Assembly (NCBI GenBank): GCA_963777095.1
Contig: CAVZOY010000006.1
Span: forward strand, 124,001-188,000
DNA length: 64,000 nucleotides
Source of the DNA: CAVZOY01 sp963777095
GTDB lineage: Bacteria; Actinomycetota; Actinomycetes; Mycobacteriales; Geodermatophilaceae
Direction: 5' to 3'
Position numbers and translations under genes: made by a program
Notes under the pieces: generated by a model
What the model was told of the DNA's origin: nothing
The model's input: the letters and a program-made list of their open reading frames with translations, nothing else
The model's database searches: none
Shown here: piece after piece, positions 37,798-46,563 of the stretch
Numbering within the stretch: the stretch's first letter is position 1
Layout: each line of letters opens with the position of its first letter

Positions 37798-39318
37798 TCA
37801 GTACGCGCCGCGGGAGCGGACGACGGCCGAGGCGGTCTTCCAGAGGATCAGCAGGTCCAGCGCGAGCGACCAGTTCTCCACGTACCGCAGGTCCAGGCGG
37901 ACCGACTCCTCCCACGACAGGTCGGAGCGGCCGGAGATCTGCCAGAGGCCGGTGAGGCCCGGCTTGACCAGCAGTCGGCGGCGGATCGAGGTGTCGTAGC
38001 GCTCGACCTCGGCCGGCAGCGGCGGGCGCGGCCCGACCAGGGACATGGAGCCGCCGAGCACGTTGAACAGCTGGGGCAGCTCGTCGAGGGAGAAGCGGCG
38101 CAGCCAGCGACCCACCGGCGTCACGCGCGGGTCGTGACGGATCTTGAACAGCAGGCCGTCGTGCTCGTTGAGCGCGAGCACGTCCTCGAGCTTGGCGTCG
38201 GCGCCGTCGACCATGCTGCGGAACTTGAGCATCGTGTAGTGCCGGCCGTAGGCGCCCACGCGCTCCTGCCGGTACAGCACCGGGCCGGGCCCGGACATGC
38301 GGACGGCGACGGCGATGCGCCAGCAGCACGGGGGCGACCAGCACGAGCGCGATCGCCGCGCCGGTGCGGTCGAGCGCGCCCTTGAGGACCCGCTTCCAGC
38401 CGGAGAACACCGGCTCCTCGATCGCCAGCAGCGGCAGGCCGACGAAGGGCCGGATGTGCAGCCGCGGGCCGGCGACCTCGATGAGGCCGGGCGAGACCAG
38501 CAGCTCGATGCCGCTGCCCTCCAGCTGCCACGAGAGCTTGCGCAGGTAGACCGCGGCGGTCTCGCTGGCGGAGGTGACCGCGACGGCCTCGGCGCCGTGG
38601 CGGCGGACGACGTCCACGACCGAGTCGAGGTCACCGGCGACGGGAACGCCGGTGGACCGCACCCCGGCCGCCAGCTGCGGCGTCGTCACGCAGGCGGCGA
38701 CGACCTCCATGCCGGCGTACCGGTCGATCTGCAGGCGGCGCACGAGGTCGGCGACCGCGCTGTCACGGCCGACGGCCACGACCTTCTTGACGCACCGGCC
38801 GTGGCGCCGGGCCCGCGCCAGCCACTTGCGGGCGACGAAGCGGGCGAACAGCGTGCCGAGGGTCATCGCCGGCACGGTGAAGAGCACGAACGAGCGGGCG
38901 ATGTCGAGCTGCCCGCCGTAGGAGACGACGCTGATGCCGGCCAGCAGGAACAGCCCGCCACGGGCCGCCTTGCGGAACTCCTCGCTGCCGGTGCCGAAGA
39001 ACTGCGGCGAGTAGGAGCCCGCGATCCCCTGGGCCAGCGGCCAGACCGCCGGGAGCGCCAGCGACAGCAGCACGTACGGCTCGGTCAGGGCGTAGCCCGG
39101 ACGCAGCAGCATCATGACCAGGCCCGCGAACGCACCGATCAGGACGTCGCCGGCGATGAGGACGGCGCGGTAGCGGCGCGACCAGCGGGGACGGCGGCGG
39201 GCGGAGACCGGACGGACCGGGGCGTCGCCACGCGGCAGCGGCGCGGAGTCGGCAGCCGCAGCGGCCGACCGGCCGAGCGGCGCAACTCCGTCTGCCCTGC
39301 CCCTGCGTCGACGAGCAA
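37798..39318 (-). CDS. Polyprenyl glycosylphosphotransferase (exopolysaccharide initiating sugar transferase)
   Basis: About 505 residues. An Arg-rich N terminus is followed by four to five membrane helices (from VLIAGDVLIGAFAGLVMMLL to RSFVLFTVPAMTLGTLFARF), a CoA-binding-like Rossmann part (KKVVAVGRDSAVADLVRRL) and the catalytic bacterial sugar transferase domain: PGPVLYRQERVGAYGRHYTM, LKFRSMVDGAD, RFSLDELPQLFNVLGGSMSL, VGPRPPLPAEVERYD and RLLVKPGLTGLWQISGRSD. It loads the first sugar-1-phosphate onto undecaprenyl phosphate. One surplus base near 38310 breaks the frame before AIAVAVRMSG. The start is uncertain: gggggga precedes TTG 39318 or ATT 39319 and a further early frame error is possible. 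ATG 39115 would lose a helix. It is divergent from pth, with its own promoter region. Confidence 0.88.
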
Positions 39319-39422
39319 TGGTCCCCCCAGACCTGCAACTACACTCCGTAATGGACGAGCTACTCGCAGGTGGCCCTCGGCGGGGACGTCACCTGTCGGA
39401 GCAGCCCGATTCCCGGTCACCC

Positions 39423-39447
39423 TCACACCGTGTGAAGAGGACGTCAA
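39423..39447 (-). promoter_or_regulatory. Candidate promoter with a 13-base palindrome (operator?)
   Basis: On the minus strand TTGACG (39447-39442) is a good -35 match. Seventeen bases downstream gagggt is a poor -10. The spacer holds the perfect palindrome TCACACCGTGTGA at 39423-39435, a size and symmetry typical of a repressor or CRP/GntR-like site. It lies about 105 bases before the sugar transferase start. Confidence 0.4.
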
Positions 39448-39509
39448 TACGGACTGTGACGGTTCACTCGATGGGGAGGAAGACCCCGTCCGCAGCGTCA
39501 CAGGCGCGC

Positions 39510-40077
39510 TCAGCTGCGCGGATGCACCTCGTTCTGCGCCGCCTCGAGGCCGTTCGCGAGCAGCGACTCGACCGCGTCGGCGGCCTCGACGAGCAGCAGG
39601 TCGAGTTCCTTGCGCTCGGTCGACGAGAAGTCACGGAGCACGTAGTCGGCGGGGTCCTGGCGGCCCGGGGGGCGGCCGATGCCGACGCGCACCCGCAGGT
39701 AGTCCTTGCTGCCGGTCGACCGCGAGATGGACCGCAGGCCGTTGTGCCCGCCCTCGCCACCGCCGCGCTTGAGCCGGACGGCACCGAACGGGATGTCGAG
39801 CTCGTCGTGGACGACGACGAGGTCGGCCACCGGCAGCTTCGACCAGTCGAGCAGCCCGCGCACCGGGCCCCCGGACTCGTTCATGTAGGTCAGCGGGCGG
39901 GCGAGGACGACACGGCGGCCGGCCAGCCGGCCCTCGCCGGCCAGCGGCGCGGGCGCGCGGGCCCTTGCCCGCGGACAGCCGCACACCGGCGCGGTCGGCG
40001 AGCACGTCGAGCACCATGGCGCCGACGTTGTGCCGGTTGCCGGCGTAGCCGGGGCCGGGATTGCCCAGGCCGACCAC
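39510..40077 (-). CDS. pth: Peptidyl-tRNA hydrolase
   Basis: About 188 residues. Pth motifs: VGLGNPGPGYAGNRHNVGAM with the catalytic His and Asn, LARPLTYMNESGGPVRGLLD, LVVVHDELDIPFGAVRLKRG with the catalytic Asp region, and GGGEGGHNGLRSISRSTGSK. It frees tRNA from prematurely released peptidyl-tRNA. One surplus base near 39960 breaks the frame between SAGKG and APLAGEGRLAGRR. GTG 40077 is the first usable start, but homologues have a few more residues (PFLVVGLGNPG, in frame just upstream), so the true start may lie 10-60 bases further up, between this codon and the hairpin after rplY. It is downstream of rplY in the same direction. Confidence 0.92.
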
Positions 40078-40121
40078 GAGGAACGGGCCCTCGGAGGGGA
40101 CCTCCCGGGCGGACGCGGACG

Positions 40122-40156
40122 CCGCGGGGGCGCCGGCAGTGCCGGCGCCCCCGCGG
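40122..40156. terminator. Perfect 16-base hairpin between rplY and pth
   Basis: ccgcgggggcgccggc at 40122-40137, loop agt, gccggcgcccccgcgg at 40141-40156. All 16 pairs are GC-type. It lies about 25 bases after the rplY stop on the minus strand. No U-tract follows, so it could be a terminator, an attenuator or an mRNA 3'-end stabiliser. Confidence 0.6.
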
Positions 40157-40181
40157 GTCGAGCTCTCGGTCAGCGTGGACC

Positions 40182-40897
40182 TCAGCCGTTGTCGGCGGAC
40201 TTCTCGGCGGAGTCCGTCGACTCGCCGCTGCCCTGGTCCTGCGGCTCGGCACGACGTCGCCCTCGCCGGCCCTCGCCGGGCTCGTCGGTGCTCCTCGCGC
40301 TCGATGCCGGCCTCGGCCTCGGCCTCGGCGAGCTCGGCCTCGAGGGCCTCGGCGGTCGGGGCACCGAGGAAGCCGATGACGAGAGCGTCGGGGTCGGTGA
40401 TCAGCGTGGCGCCGCGCGGCAGGACCAGGTCGCCGGCGGTGATGCCCTGGCCGGCCTCGCGACCGGTGACGTCGACCTCGATGCTGTCGGGCAGCTTCGT
40501 GGCGTCGGCCTCGATGGAGACGGTGTTCAGCTGGTGGTTCGGGATCGGAGTCGGGAGCCGGCTCGCCGACGACGACGATCGGCACGTCGACGGTGGTCTT
40601 CTCGCCGCGACGGACGAGCAGCAGGTCGACGTGCTCGTGGGTGCGCTTGATCGGGTCGCGCTGCACGGCCTTGGTGAGCGCCAGCTGCTCCTTGCCGTCG
40701 AGGACGACGGTCAGCAGGGCGTTGGCGCCACCGTTGCGCAGCGCCGCGGCGAACTCGCGGGCCGGCAGGGACAGGTGGACGACGTCCTGGCCGTGCCCGT
40801 AGAGGACGGCGGGGACGCGGCCGGCACGGCGGGTGCGGCGGGCGCTGCCCTTGCCGAACTCGGTGCGGGTCTCGGCTTCGAGGCGGTAGTCGGCCAC
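40182..40897 (-). CDS. rplY: 50S ribosomal protein L25/general stress protein Ctc
   Basis: About 237 residues. The N-terminal L25 domain is intact: RLEAETRTEFGKGSARRTRR, GRVPAVLYGHGQDVVHLSLP, and KAVQRDPIKRTHEHVDLLLV. The C-terminal TL5/Ctc domain follows after one repair near 40545 (NHQLNTVSIEADATKLPDS, GDLVLPRGATLITDPDALVI). The acidic tail (DEPGEG, ...STDSAEKSADNG) has two or three more frame breaks near 40300-40240. It binds 5S rRNA. Start GTG 40897 follows ggagcacacc. It lies downstream of prs and glmU, as in other actinobacteria, across a 156-base gap. Confidence 0.92.
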
Positions 40898-41053
40898 GGT
40901 GGTGTGCTCCTAGCTAGGCGGATCGGTCTGCGGGCCGGCGCACGAGCGCGGCACACCGCCGGGACCAGGTCCACGGAGCGTGCACGTCGATCACGGAGTC
41001 GGCCGGAGGCCGCTCCCTCGCCGGGCAACGTCGGGCCCGAGGATACGCGACTG

Positions 41054-42034
41054 CTATCCGGCTCCGCCGAAGAGGCTGGTCACCGAGCCGTCCTCGAAGA
41101 CCTCCTTGATCGCCCGGGCCAGCAGCGGGGCGATCGAGAGGACGGTCAGCTTGTCGAACTGGCGCTCGGGCTCGATCGGCAGCGTGTTGGTGACGATCAC
41201 CTCGCTGACCCGGCTGTTCTTCAGCCGGTCGATCGCCGGGCCGGAGAGCACGCCGTGCGTCGCGGTGACGATGACGTCGGCCGCGCCGGCCTCGAACAGC
41301 GTCTCGGCGGCCTTCACGATCGTGCCGCCGGTGTCGATCATGTCGTCGACCAGGATGCAGACCCGGCCCTGGACGTCGCCGACGACGCGGTTGGCGACGA
41401 CCTCGTTGGGCCGCATCGGGTCGCGGGTCTTGTGGATGAAGGCCAGCGGTACGCCGCCGAGCTTGTCGGTCCAGCGCTCCGCGACGCGCACCCGGCCCGA
41501 GTCCGGCGAGACGACGGTGATGTCCCGGTCGCCCCAGCGCTCCTGCACCTGCTGCACGAGCAGGTCGAGGGCGAAGAGGTGGTCGACCGGGCCGTCGAAG
41601 AAGCCCTGGATCTGCGCGGTGTGCAGGTCGACGACCATGAGCCGGTCGGCGCCGGCGGTCTTGAACATGTCGGCCATCAGCCGCGCCGAGATCGGCTCGC
41701 GGCCGCGGTGCTTCTTGTCCTGCCGCGCGTAGGGGAAGAACGGCGCCACGACGGTGATCCGCTTGGCCGACGCGCGCTTGGCGGCGTCGACCATGAGCAG
41801 TTGCTCCATGAGCCACTTGTTGATCGGCCGCGTGTGGCTCTGCACGATGAACGCGTCGGAGCCACGCACCGACTCCTGGAACCGGACGAACAGCTCACCG
41901 TTGGAGAAGTCGTACGCGGTGGTCGGCGTCGGGGTGACCCCGAGGTGCCCACCGATCTCCTCGGCCAGCTCGGGGTAGGCCCGGCCGGTGAAGAGCATCA
42001 GGCTCTTGCTGGTCGCTTGCCGGATGGCGCTCAT
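41054..42034 (-). CDS. prs: Ribose-phosphate pyrophosphokinase
   Basis: 326 residues, intact. PRPP synthetase motifs: LFTGRAYPELAEEIGGHLGV, the flexible loop and ATP site VVAPFFPYARQDKKHRGREP near residue 98, the metal-binding VVDLHTAQIQGFFDGPVDHL near residue 135, and the PRPP loop VCILVDDMIDTGGTIVKAAE near residue 225. It makes PRPP from ribose-5-phosphate and ATP for nucleotides, His, Trp and, in actinobacteria, decaprenyl-phospho-arabinose. It lies 42 bases downstream of glmU on the same strand and is probably co-transcribed with it. Confidence 0.97.
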   Translation of the reverse strand: MSAIRQATSKSLMLFTGRAYPELAEEIGGHLGVTPTPTTAYDFSNGELFVRFQESVRGSDAFIVQSHTRPINKWLMEQLLMVDAAKRASAKRITVVAPFFPYARQDKKHRGREPISARLMADMFKTAGADRLMVVDLHTAQIQGFFDGPVDHLFALDLLVQQVQERWGDRDITVVSPDSGRVRVAERWTDKLGGVPLAFIHKTRDPMRPNEVVANRVVGDVQGRVCILVDDMIDTGGTIVKAAETLFEAGAADVIVTATHGVLSGPAIDRLKNSRVSEVIVTNTLPIEPERQFDKLTVLSIAPLLARAIKEVFEDGSVTSLFGGAG

Positions 42035-42076
42035 CGGCTCCGCTGTCCCCTTGTCCCTGTCCCACGGACGTCGTCA

Positions 42077-43562
42077 CTACCGGGGCGCGCGGCCCTCGTC
42101 GGCGGCGGCCTGCTCGGCCCGTGCCGCAGCATCCGCCGCGGGCGTGCCCGGGCGACGCCGGCGCACCCAGCCTGCCACATTGCGCTGGGCCGCCCGCGCG
42201 ACGGCCATCGACCCGGGCGGGACGTCGGTGGTGATCACCGAGCCCGCGGCGGTGTAGGCGCCGTCCCCCACGGCCACCGGCGCCACGAACATGTTGTCGG
42301 CGCCGGTACGGGCGTGCGCGCCGATCGTCGTGTGGTGCTTGGCCACGCCGTCGTAGTTCACGAACACCGTCGCGGCACCGATGTTGGTGCCCTCGCCGAT
42401 CGTCGCGTCGCCGACGTAGGACAGGTGCGGCACCTTCGAGCCCTCGCCGATGTCGGCGTTCTTGGTCTCGACGAAGGTGCCCACCTTGGCGCCGGCGGCC
42501 AGCCGGGTGCCAGGGCGCAGGTAGGCGAAGGGGCCGACGGCCACCCGCGGGCCGATCACCGCGCCGGTGCAGTGCGCCCGGACGACGGAGGCGCCCTCCC
42601 CCACCTCGGTGTCGACCAGCGTGCTGTCCGGTCCGATCTCGGCGCCGGCCGCCACGGTGGTGGCGCCCTGCAGCTGGACGCCGGGGTGCAGCACGGCGTC
42701 GGGGGCGACCGAGGCGGTCACGTCGACCCAGGTGGTCAGCGGGTCGACCACGGTCACGCCGGAGCGCATCAGGTCCTCGAGCACCCGGTCGTTGAGCTGG
42801 CGCCGCCGCGCGGCGAGCTCGATCCGGTCGTTGCAGCCGAGGACGTCGTCCGAGTCGTCGGCGGGCACGCCGGCCACCCGCTTGCCGTCGGCCACGAGCA
42901 GGCCCAGGACGTCGGTGAGGTACTGCTCGCCCTGGTCGTTGTCGGTGGACAGCCGGGCCAGCCCCGAGCGCAGGTCGGCGGCCTCGACGACGTACACGCC
43001 GGCGTTGATCTCGGCGATGGCGCGCTGCTCCGGAGTGGCGTCGCGCTCCTCGACGATGGCTCGGACGTCGCCCTGCTCGTCGCGGACGATCCGGCCGAGG
43101 CCCGTGGGGTCGTCCACCTCGGCGGTGAGGACGGTCATCGCCTCGCCGGTGCGGACGTGCGCGGCCACCAGCGCCCGCAGCGTCTCGCCCCGGAGCAGCG
43201 GGCACGTCACCGTTGAGCACCAGCACGGGGCCGTCGAGCCCGGGAAGCGCATCCATCGCGACCGCCGTGGCATGGCCGGACCCGCGCTGGTCGGCCTGGA
43301 CGGCGGTCCGCGCGTCCGGGGCCACCGCGGCGAGATGGTCCTCGACCTGCTCGCGGCCGGCACCCACGACGACCACCGTCGCGGACGAGGTCACCGCGGA
43401 GGCAGCGGCGAGCACGTGCCCGAGCAGAGAACGGCCGCCGAGGGTGTGCAGGACCTTCGGGACCGACGAGCGCATCCGGGTGCCCTGGCCGGCGGCGAGG
43501 ACGACGACGGCGGCGACGGCGGGCGGCGCGGACCGGTCCGGCGACGGGTCGGGATGGCTCAC
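42077..43562 (-). CDS. glmU: Bifunctional UDP-GlcNAc pyrophosphorylase/GlcN-1-P acetyltransferase
   Basis: About 494 residues. N-terminal uridylyltransferase domain: VVVLAAGQGTRMRSSVPKVL at about residues 18-37, QRGSGHATAVAMDALPGLDG, VLNGDVPLLRGETL. The C-terminal left-handed beta-helix has hexapeptide repeats (ASVAPDAVLHPGVQL to VGDGAYTAAGSVITTDVPPG) and the catalytic YVGDATIGEGTNIGAATVFV region with the His before it. It makes UDP-GlcNAc for peptidoglycan and likely for the nearby surface glycan. One surplus C/G near 43203 breaks the frame right after LNGDVP. GTG 43562 follows gaggaga. It lies immediately downstream of tRNA-Gln and upstream of prs. Confidence 0.96.
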
Positions 43563-43612
43563 GGGTCTCCTCGCGGACGGTGGGTGGGTGGCGGGGCGGG
43601 TCGGCGACGAAC

Positions 43613-43688
43613 TGGCTGGGGGGCTCGGACTCGAACCGAGACTGCACGGCTCCAAAGGCCGGCGGGCTGCCGATTACCCCACCCCCCA
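43613..43688 (-). tRNA. tRNA-Gln (UUG anticodon), CCA encoded
   Basis: 76 bases with the 3' CCA. The acceptor stem is TGGGGGG/CCCCCCA, discriminator G. The anticodon arm CCGGC-CTTTGGA-GCCGT gives TTG. The T arm is CTCGG-TTCGAGT-CCGAG. It sits between glmU and the desaturase promoter, a common position for this tRNA in actinobacteria. Confidence 0.92.
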
Positions 43689-43783
43689 CTGCGCGCCCGG
43701 GACGCGCGAGTGCAGGCACCGAGCCTATTCGGCGGTGGAGTCGTGCGCTGATCCCGAGGTGCGGCCCTCCCTACGGCGACGTA

Positions 43784-43801
43784 GGTTACGGACACGTAAC
43801 C
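43784..43801. promoter_or_regulatory. Palindromic operator upstream of the desaturase
   Basis: GGTTACG-gaca-CGTAACC is a perfect 7-base inverted repeat 55 bases before the desaturase start, with gtaggttac overlapping a possible -10. Its size and the TetR gene just downstream of the desaturase make it a good candidate TetR-family operator. Confidence 0.5.
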
Positions 43802-43856
43802 CCGGCGGATCCCCCCGTGCCGGCGGTTCCCCTCCCCCACCGCCGTAGGAGATCCC

Positions 43857-44840
43857 TTGTCCGCTCCCACCCTCACCCGCCCCCTGGCACCGCCCCGCGC
43901 CGCGGATCCCGACGACGGGCTCCCCGCGAACGCGCTGGGCAAGAACAAGGGGGCGCTGGAGCAGATCACGCTCTACGTCTTCGTGATCGTGCCGTTCCTG
44001 GCCCTGGCCGCCGTGGTCCCGGCCGTGTGGGGCTGGGGGCTGTCGTGGCTGGACGTCGGCCTCGCCGTCGGCTTCTACTTCCTGACCCTGCTCGGGGTCA
44101 CGGTCGGCTACCACCGGCACTTCACGCACGGCTCGTTCAAGGCGGCCCGGCCGCTGCGCGTGGCCATGGCCGCCGTGGGCGGCATGGCCATCCAGGGACC
44201 GGTCGTGCAGTGGGTCGCCGACCACCGCCGCCACCACGCCTTCTCCGACCGCGCGGGCGACCCGCACTCCCCGTGGCGGTACGGCACGAGCCCGCGTGCG
44301 CTGCTCAAGGGCATGTTCCACGCGCACATCGGCTGGTTGTTCGACCGCCGGCAGACGAACGCGGCCCGCTACGCGCCCGACCTGCTCAAGGATGTCGCCA
44401 TCCGCCGCACCAGCGGGCTGTTCATCGTCTTCGCCTTCCTGAGCCTGGCGCTGCCGGCCGTCATCGGCGGCCTCGTCACCGCCAGCTGGGCCGGCGCCTG
44501 GTCGGCCTTCTTCTGGGCCGGGCTGGTGCGCGTCGCTCTGCTGCACCACGTCACCTGGTCGATCAACTCGGTCTGCCACGTCGTCGGCAACCGGCCGTTC
44601 GTCTCGCGAGACCGCGCCACCAACTTCTGGCCGCTGGCGATCCTCAGCGGCGGCGAGTCGTGGCACAACCTGCACCACGCCGACCCGACCTGCGCCCGCC
44701 ACGGGGTGCTCCGGGGCCAGATCGACATGAGTGCCCGCGTGATCTGGGCGTTCGAGAAGCTCGGTTGGGCCTCGCAGGTCAAGTGGCCCGACCCGGTGCG
44801 CCTGGCCGCGAAGCGTCGTCCCGAGACGGCGGCCGCCTGA
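43857..44840 (+). CDS. Acyl-CoA/fatty acid desaturase (delta-9 type)
   Basis: 327 residues, intact. The three His boxes of membrane desaturases are present: HRHFTHGS near residue 88 (HxxxxH), HRRHHAF near residue 126 (HxxHH) and HNLHHADP near residue 268 (HxxHH); an additional His lies in LLHHVTWSINSVCHVVGNRP. Four membrane helices flank them. It introduces a cis double bond in a saturated acyl-CoA, using oxygen and an external electron donor, to control membrane fluidity. Start TTG 43857 is chosen for the agga at 43846-43850. It is probably regulated by the TetR protein encoded downstream through the palindrome upstream. Confidence 0.92.
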   Translation: MSAPTLTRPLAPPRAADPDDGLPANALGKNKGALEQITLYVFVIVPFLALAAVVPAVWGWGLSWLDVGLAVGFYFLTLLGVTVGYHRHFTHGSFKAARPLRVAMAAVGGMAIQGPVVQWVADHRRHHAFSDRAGDPHSPWRYGTSPRALLKGMFHAHIGWLFDRRQTNAARYAPDLLKDVAIRRTSGLFIVFAFLSLALPAVIGGLVTASWAGAWSAFFWAGLVRVALLHHVTWSINSVCHVVGNRPFVSRDRATNFWPLAILSGGESWHNLHHADPTCARHGVLRGQIDMSARVIWAFEKLGWASQVKWPDPVRLAAKRRPETAAA

Positions 44841-44897
44841 GCCGATCCGCAGGCCCGTTCTGGTCTACGGGCATGCTGGACCGGTGAAGGCCGTCCG

Positions 44898-45542
44898 ATG
44901 ACGAGCAGCGCCGCGCGCCCCCGGGTCCGCATGACCGGGCCGGAGCGCCGTCAGCAACTGCTCGAGGTCGGCCGGGAGCTGTTCGCCCGGCGCGGCTACG
45001 AGGCGACCTCCATCGAGGAGGTCGCCTCGAGCGCCGACGTCAGCAAGCCGGTCGTCTACGAGCACTTCGGCGGCAAGGAGGGCCTCTACGACGCCGTCGT
45101 CGACGGCGAGATGCGGCAGCTGCTCGACCGTTTCGAGTCGGCGCTGTCCTCGGGCGGGCCACCGCGCGAGCTGCTGGAGCGCGCCGCGCTGGTGCTGCTC
45201 GACTACATCGAGGACGACACCGACGGCTTCCGGGTGCTCACCCGCGACGCCCCGCTCACCAGCGGCACGGGCACGTTCTCGTCGCTGATCGGCGAGGTCG
45301 CCCGCCGGGTCGAGCACATCCTCGGCCAGCAGTTCGGCACGCGCGGGTACGACCAGCGGCTCGCCGAGCTCTACAGCCAGGCGCTGGTCGGCATGGTCAC
45401 CCTCGTCGGGCAGTGGTGGCTGGAGAACCGCACGCCGGACAAGCGGGAGGTGGCCGCCCACCTGGTCAACCTGGCCTACAACGGCCTGGCCCACCTGGAC
45501 CCCGACCCCCAGCTGGTCGACGGGCGAGAGGGCTCGGTCTAG
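44898..45542 (+). CDS. TetR family transcriptional regulator
   Basis: 214 residues. N-terminal helix-turn-helix: RRQQLLEVGRELFARRGYEA, then ATSIEEVASSADVSKPVVYE and HFGGKEGLYDAVVDGEMRQL (about residues 16-75). The C-terminal helical ligand domain begins near residue 80 and includes EDDTDGFRVLTRDAPLTSGT and ALVGMVTLVGQWWLENR. The sequence recalls FasR-type regulators of fatty acid synthesis, but that is only a resemblance from memory. It lies 57 bases downstream of the desaturase in the same direction and is likely its acyl-CoA-responsive repressor or activator. Confidence 0.9.
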   Translation: MTSSAARPRVRMTGPERRQQLLEVGRELFARRGYEATSIEEVASSADVSKPVVYEHFGGKEGLYDAVVDGEMRQLLDRFESALSSGGPPRELLERAALVLLDYIEDDTDGFRVLTRDAPLTSGTGTFSSLIGEVARRVEHILGQQFGTRGYDQRLAELYSQALVGMVTLVGQWWLENRTPDKREVAAHLVNLAYNGLAHLDPDPQLVDGREGSV

Positions 45543-45570
45543 ACCCTGCCCACGGTCTGACTCCGCGCCC

Positions 45571-45606
45571 CGGTCCGCTCCTCGCTCGTTCCTCGCTGCG
45601 ATGCTC
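45571..45606 (-). repeat. Dispersed GC-rich repeat, copy 1
   Basis: Read on the minus strand it begins GAGCATCGCAGCGAGGAACG and ends gaggagcggaccg. A related sequence lies at 52431-52470. It is between the TetR and ispE stops. Confidence 0.55.
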
Positions 45607-45618
45607 CCGAGGCTGTCG

Positions 45619-46563
45619 TCAGACGACCCGCGCGCCGTGCACCGGGCCGTGCACGGCCCGCACGGTGCGGAAGACGCCCTGGCCGGCCAGCTCCGCGGCC
45701 AGCCGAACGGCGGCGTCGCCGTCCTCGGCGAGCGCGGCCACCGTCGGACCGGAGCCGCTCACCATCGCGGCCAGGGCTCCGGCCTGCTCGGCAGCCCGCA
45801 GCGCCCGGCGCAGGTCGGGGCGCAGACTCAGCGCCGGGGGTTGCAGGTCGTTCGTCAGCGCCGCCGCGAGGGCGGGGGCCGACACGGCGCGCAGTGCGGC
45901 GAGCACCGCGTCGGCCTCGGCGGGGTCGTTGCCGGCCCGTACGCGACCCTCGACTCGCAGCCGGTCCAGCTCGGCGTAGACCGCCGGCGTCGACATGCCG
46001 ATCCGCGAGATGCCGAGCACCCAGTGGGTCTGGCCGCGGGACAGCGCCGGCGACACCTTCTCCCCGTGCCCGGAGCCGAGGGCGACCCCGCCCGCCACGC
46101 TGAACGGCACGTCGCTGCCCAGCTCGGCGGCCAGGGCGAGCAGGTCGTCGCGGGCCGCCCGGGTGCCCCAGAGCGCGTCGAGAGCCACCAGCGCCGCCGC
46201 GGCGTCGGCACTGCCGCCGGCCAGGCCGGCCGCCACGGGGATCGACTTGTGGACGTCGATCGCCGCGTCGGCGGGCACGTCGGCGTGCCGGGCGAGCAGT
46301 TCGGCGGCCCGCCAGACGAGGTTGCTCCGGTCGGAGGGCACGCTGTCGGCGCCCGCCGACGCCCCCACGCCCTCCCCGGTGACGGTCAGCGAGAGTCCCT
46401 CACCGGGCTCCGCGGTGACCGTGTCGAACAGCGAGACCGCGAGGTAGACCGTCCGCAGCTCGTGGAAGCCGTCGGGCCGCAGCGGTCCGACGCCGAGGTG
46501 CGCGTTGACCTTCGCCGGCGCCCGCGCGGTGACCGCCGGCGACACCGGCACCGCGGCGGTCAC
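45619..46563 (-). CDS. ispE: 4-diphosphocytidyl-2-C-methyl-D-erythritol kinase
   Basis: 314 residues, intact. GHMP kinase motifs: TARAPAKVNAHLGVGPLRPD near residue 10, the ATP loop PVAAGLAGGSADAAAALVAL near residue 108, and the C-terminal AAMVSGSGPTVAALAEDGDA near residue 275. DGFHELRTVYLAVSLFD carries the substrate-binding region. It phosphorylates CDP-methylerythritol in the non-mevalonate isoprenoid pathway, needed for undecaprenyl phosphate and menaquinone. GTG 46563 overlaps the rsmA stop (GTGA). Last gene of the rpfB-rsmA-ispE operon. Confidence 0.96.
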   Translation of the reverse strand: MTAAVPVSPAVTARAPAKVNAHLGVGPLRPDGFHELRTVYLAVSLFDTVTAEPGEGLSLTVTGEGVGASAGADSVPSDRSNLVWRAAELLARHADVPADAAIDVHKSIPVAAGLAGGSADAAAALVALDALWGTRAARDDLLALAAELGSDVPFSVAGGVALGSGHGEKVSPALSRGQTHWVLGISRIGMSTPAVYAELDRLRVEGRVRAGNDPAEADAVLAALRAVSAPALAAALTNDLQPPALSLRPDLRRALRAAEQAGALAAMVSGSGPTVAALAEDGDAAVRLAAELAGQGVFRTVRAVHGPVHGARVV

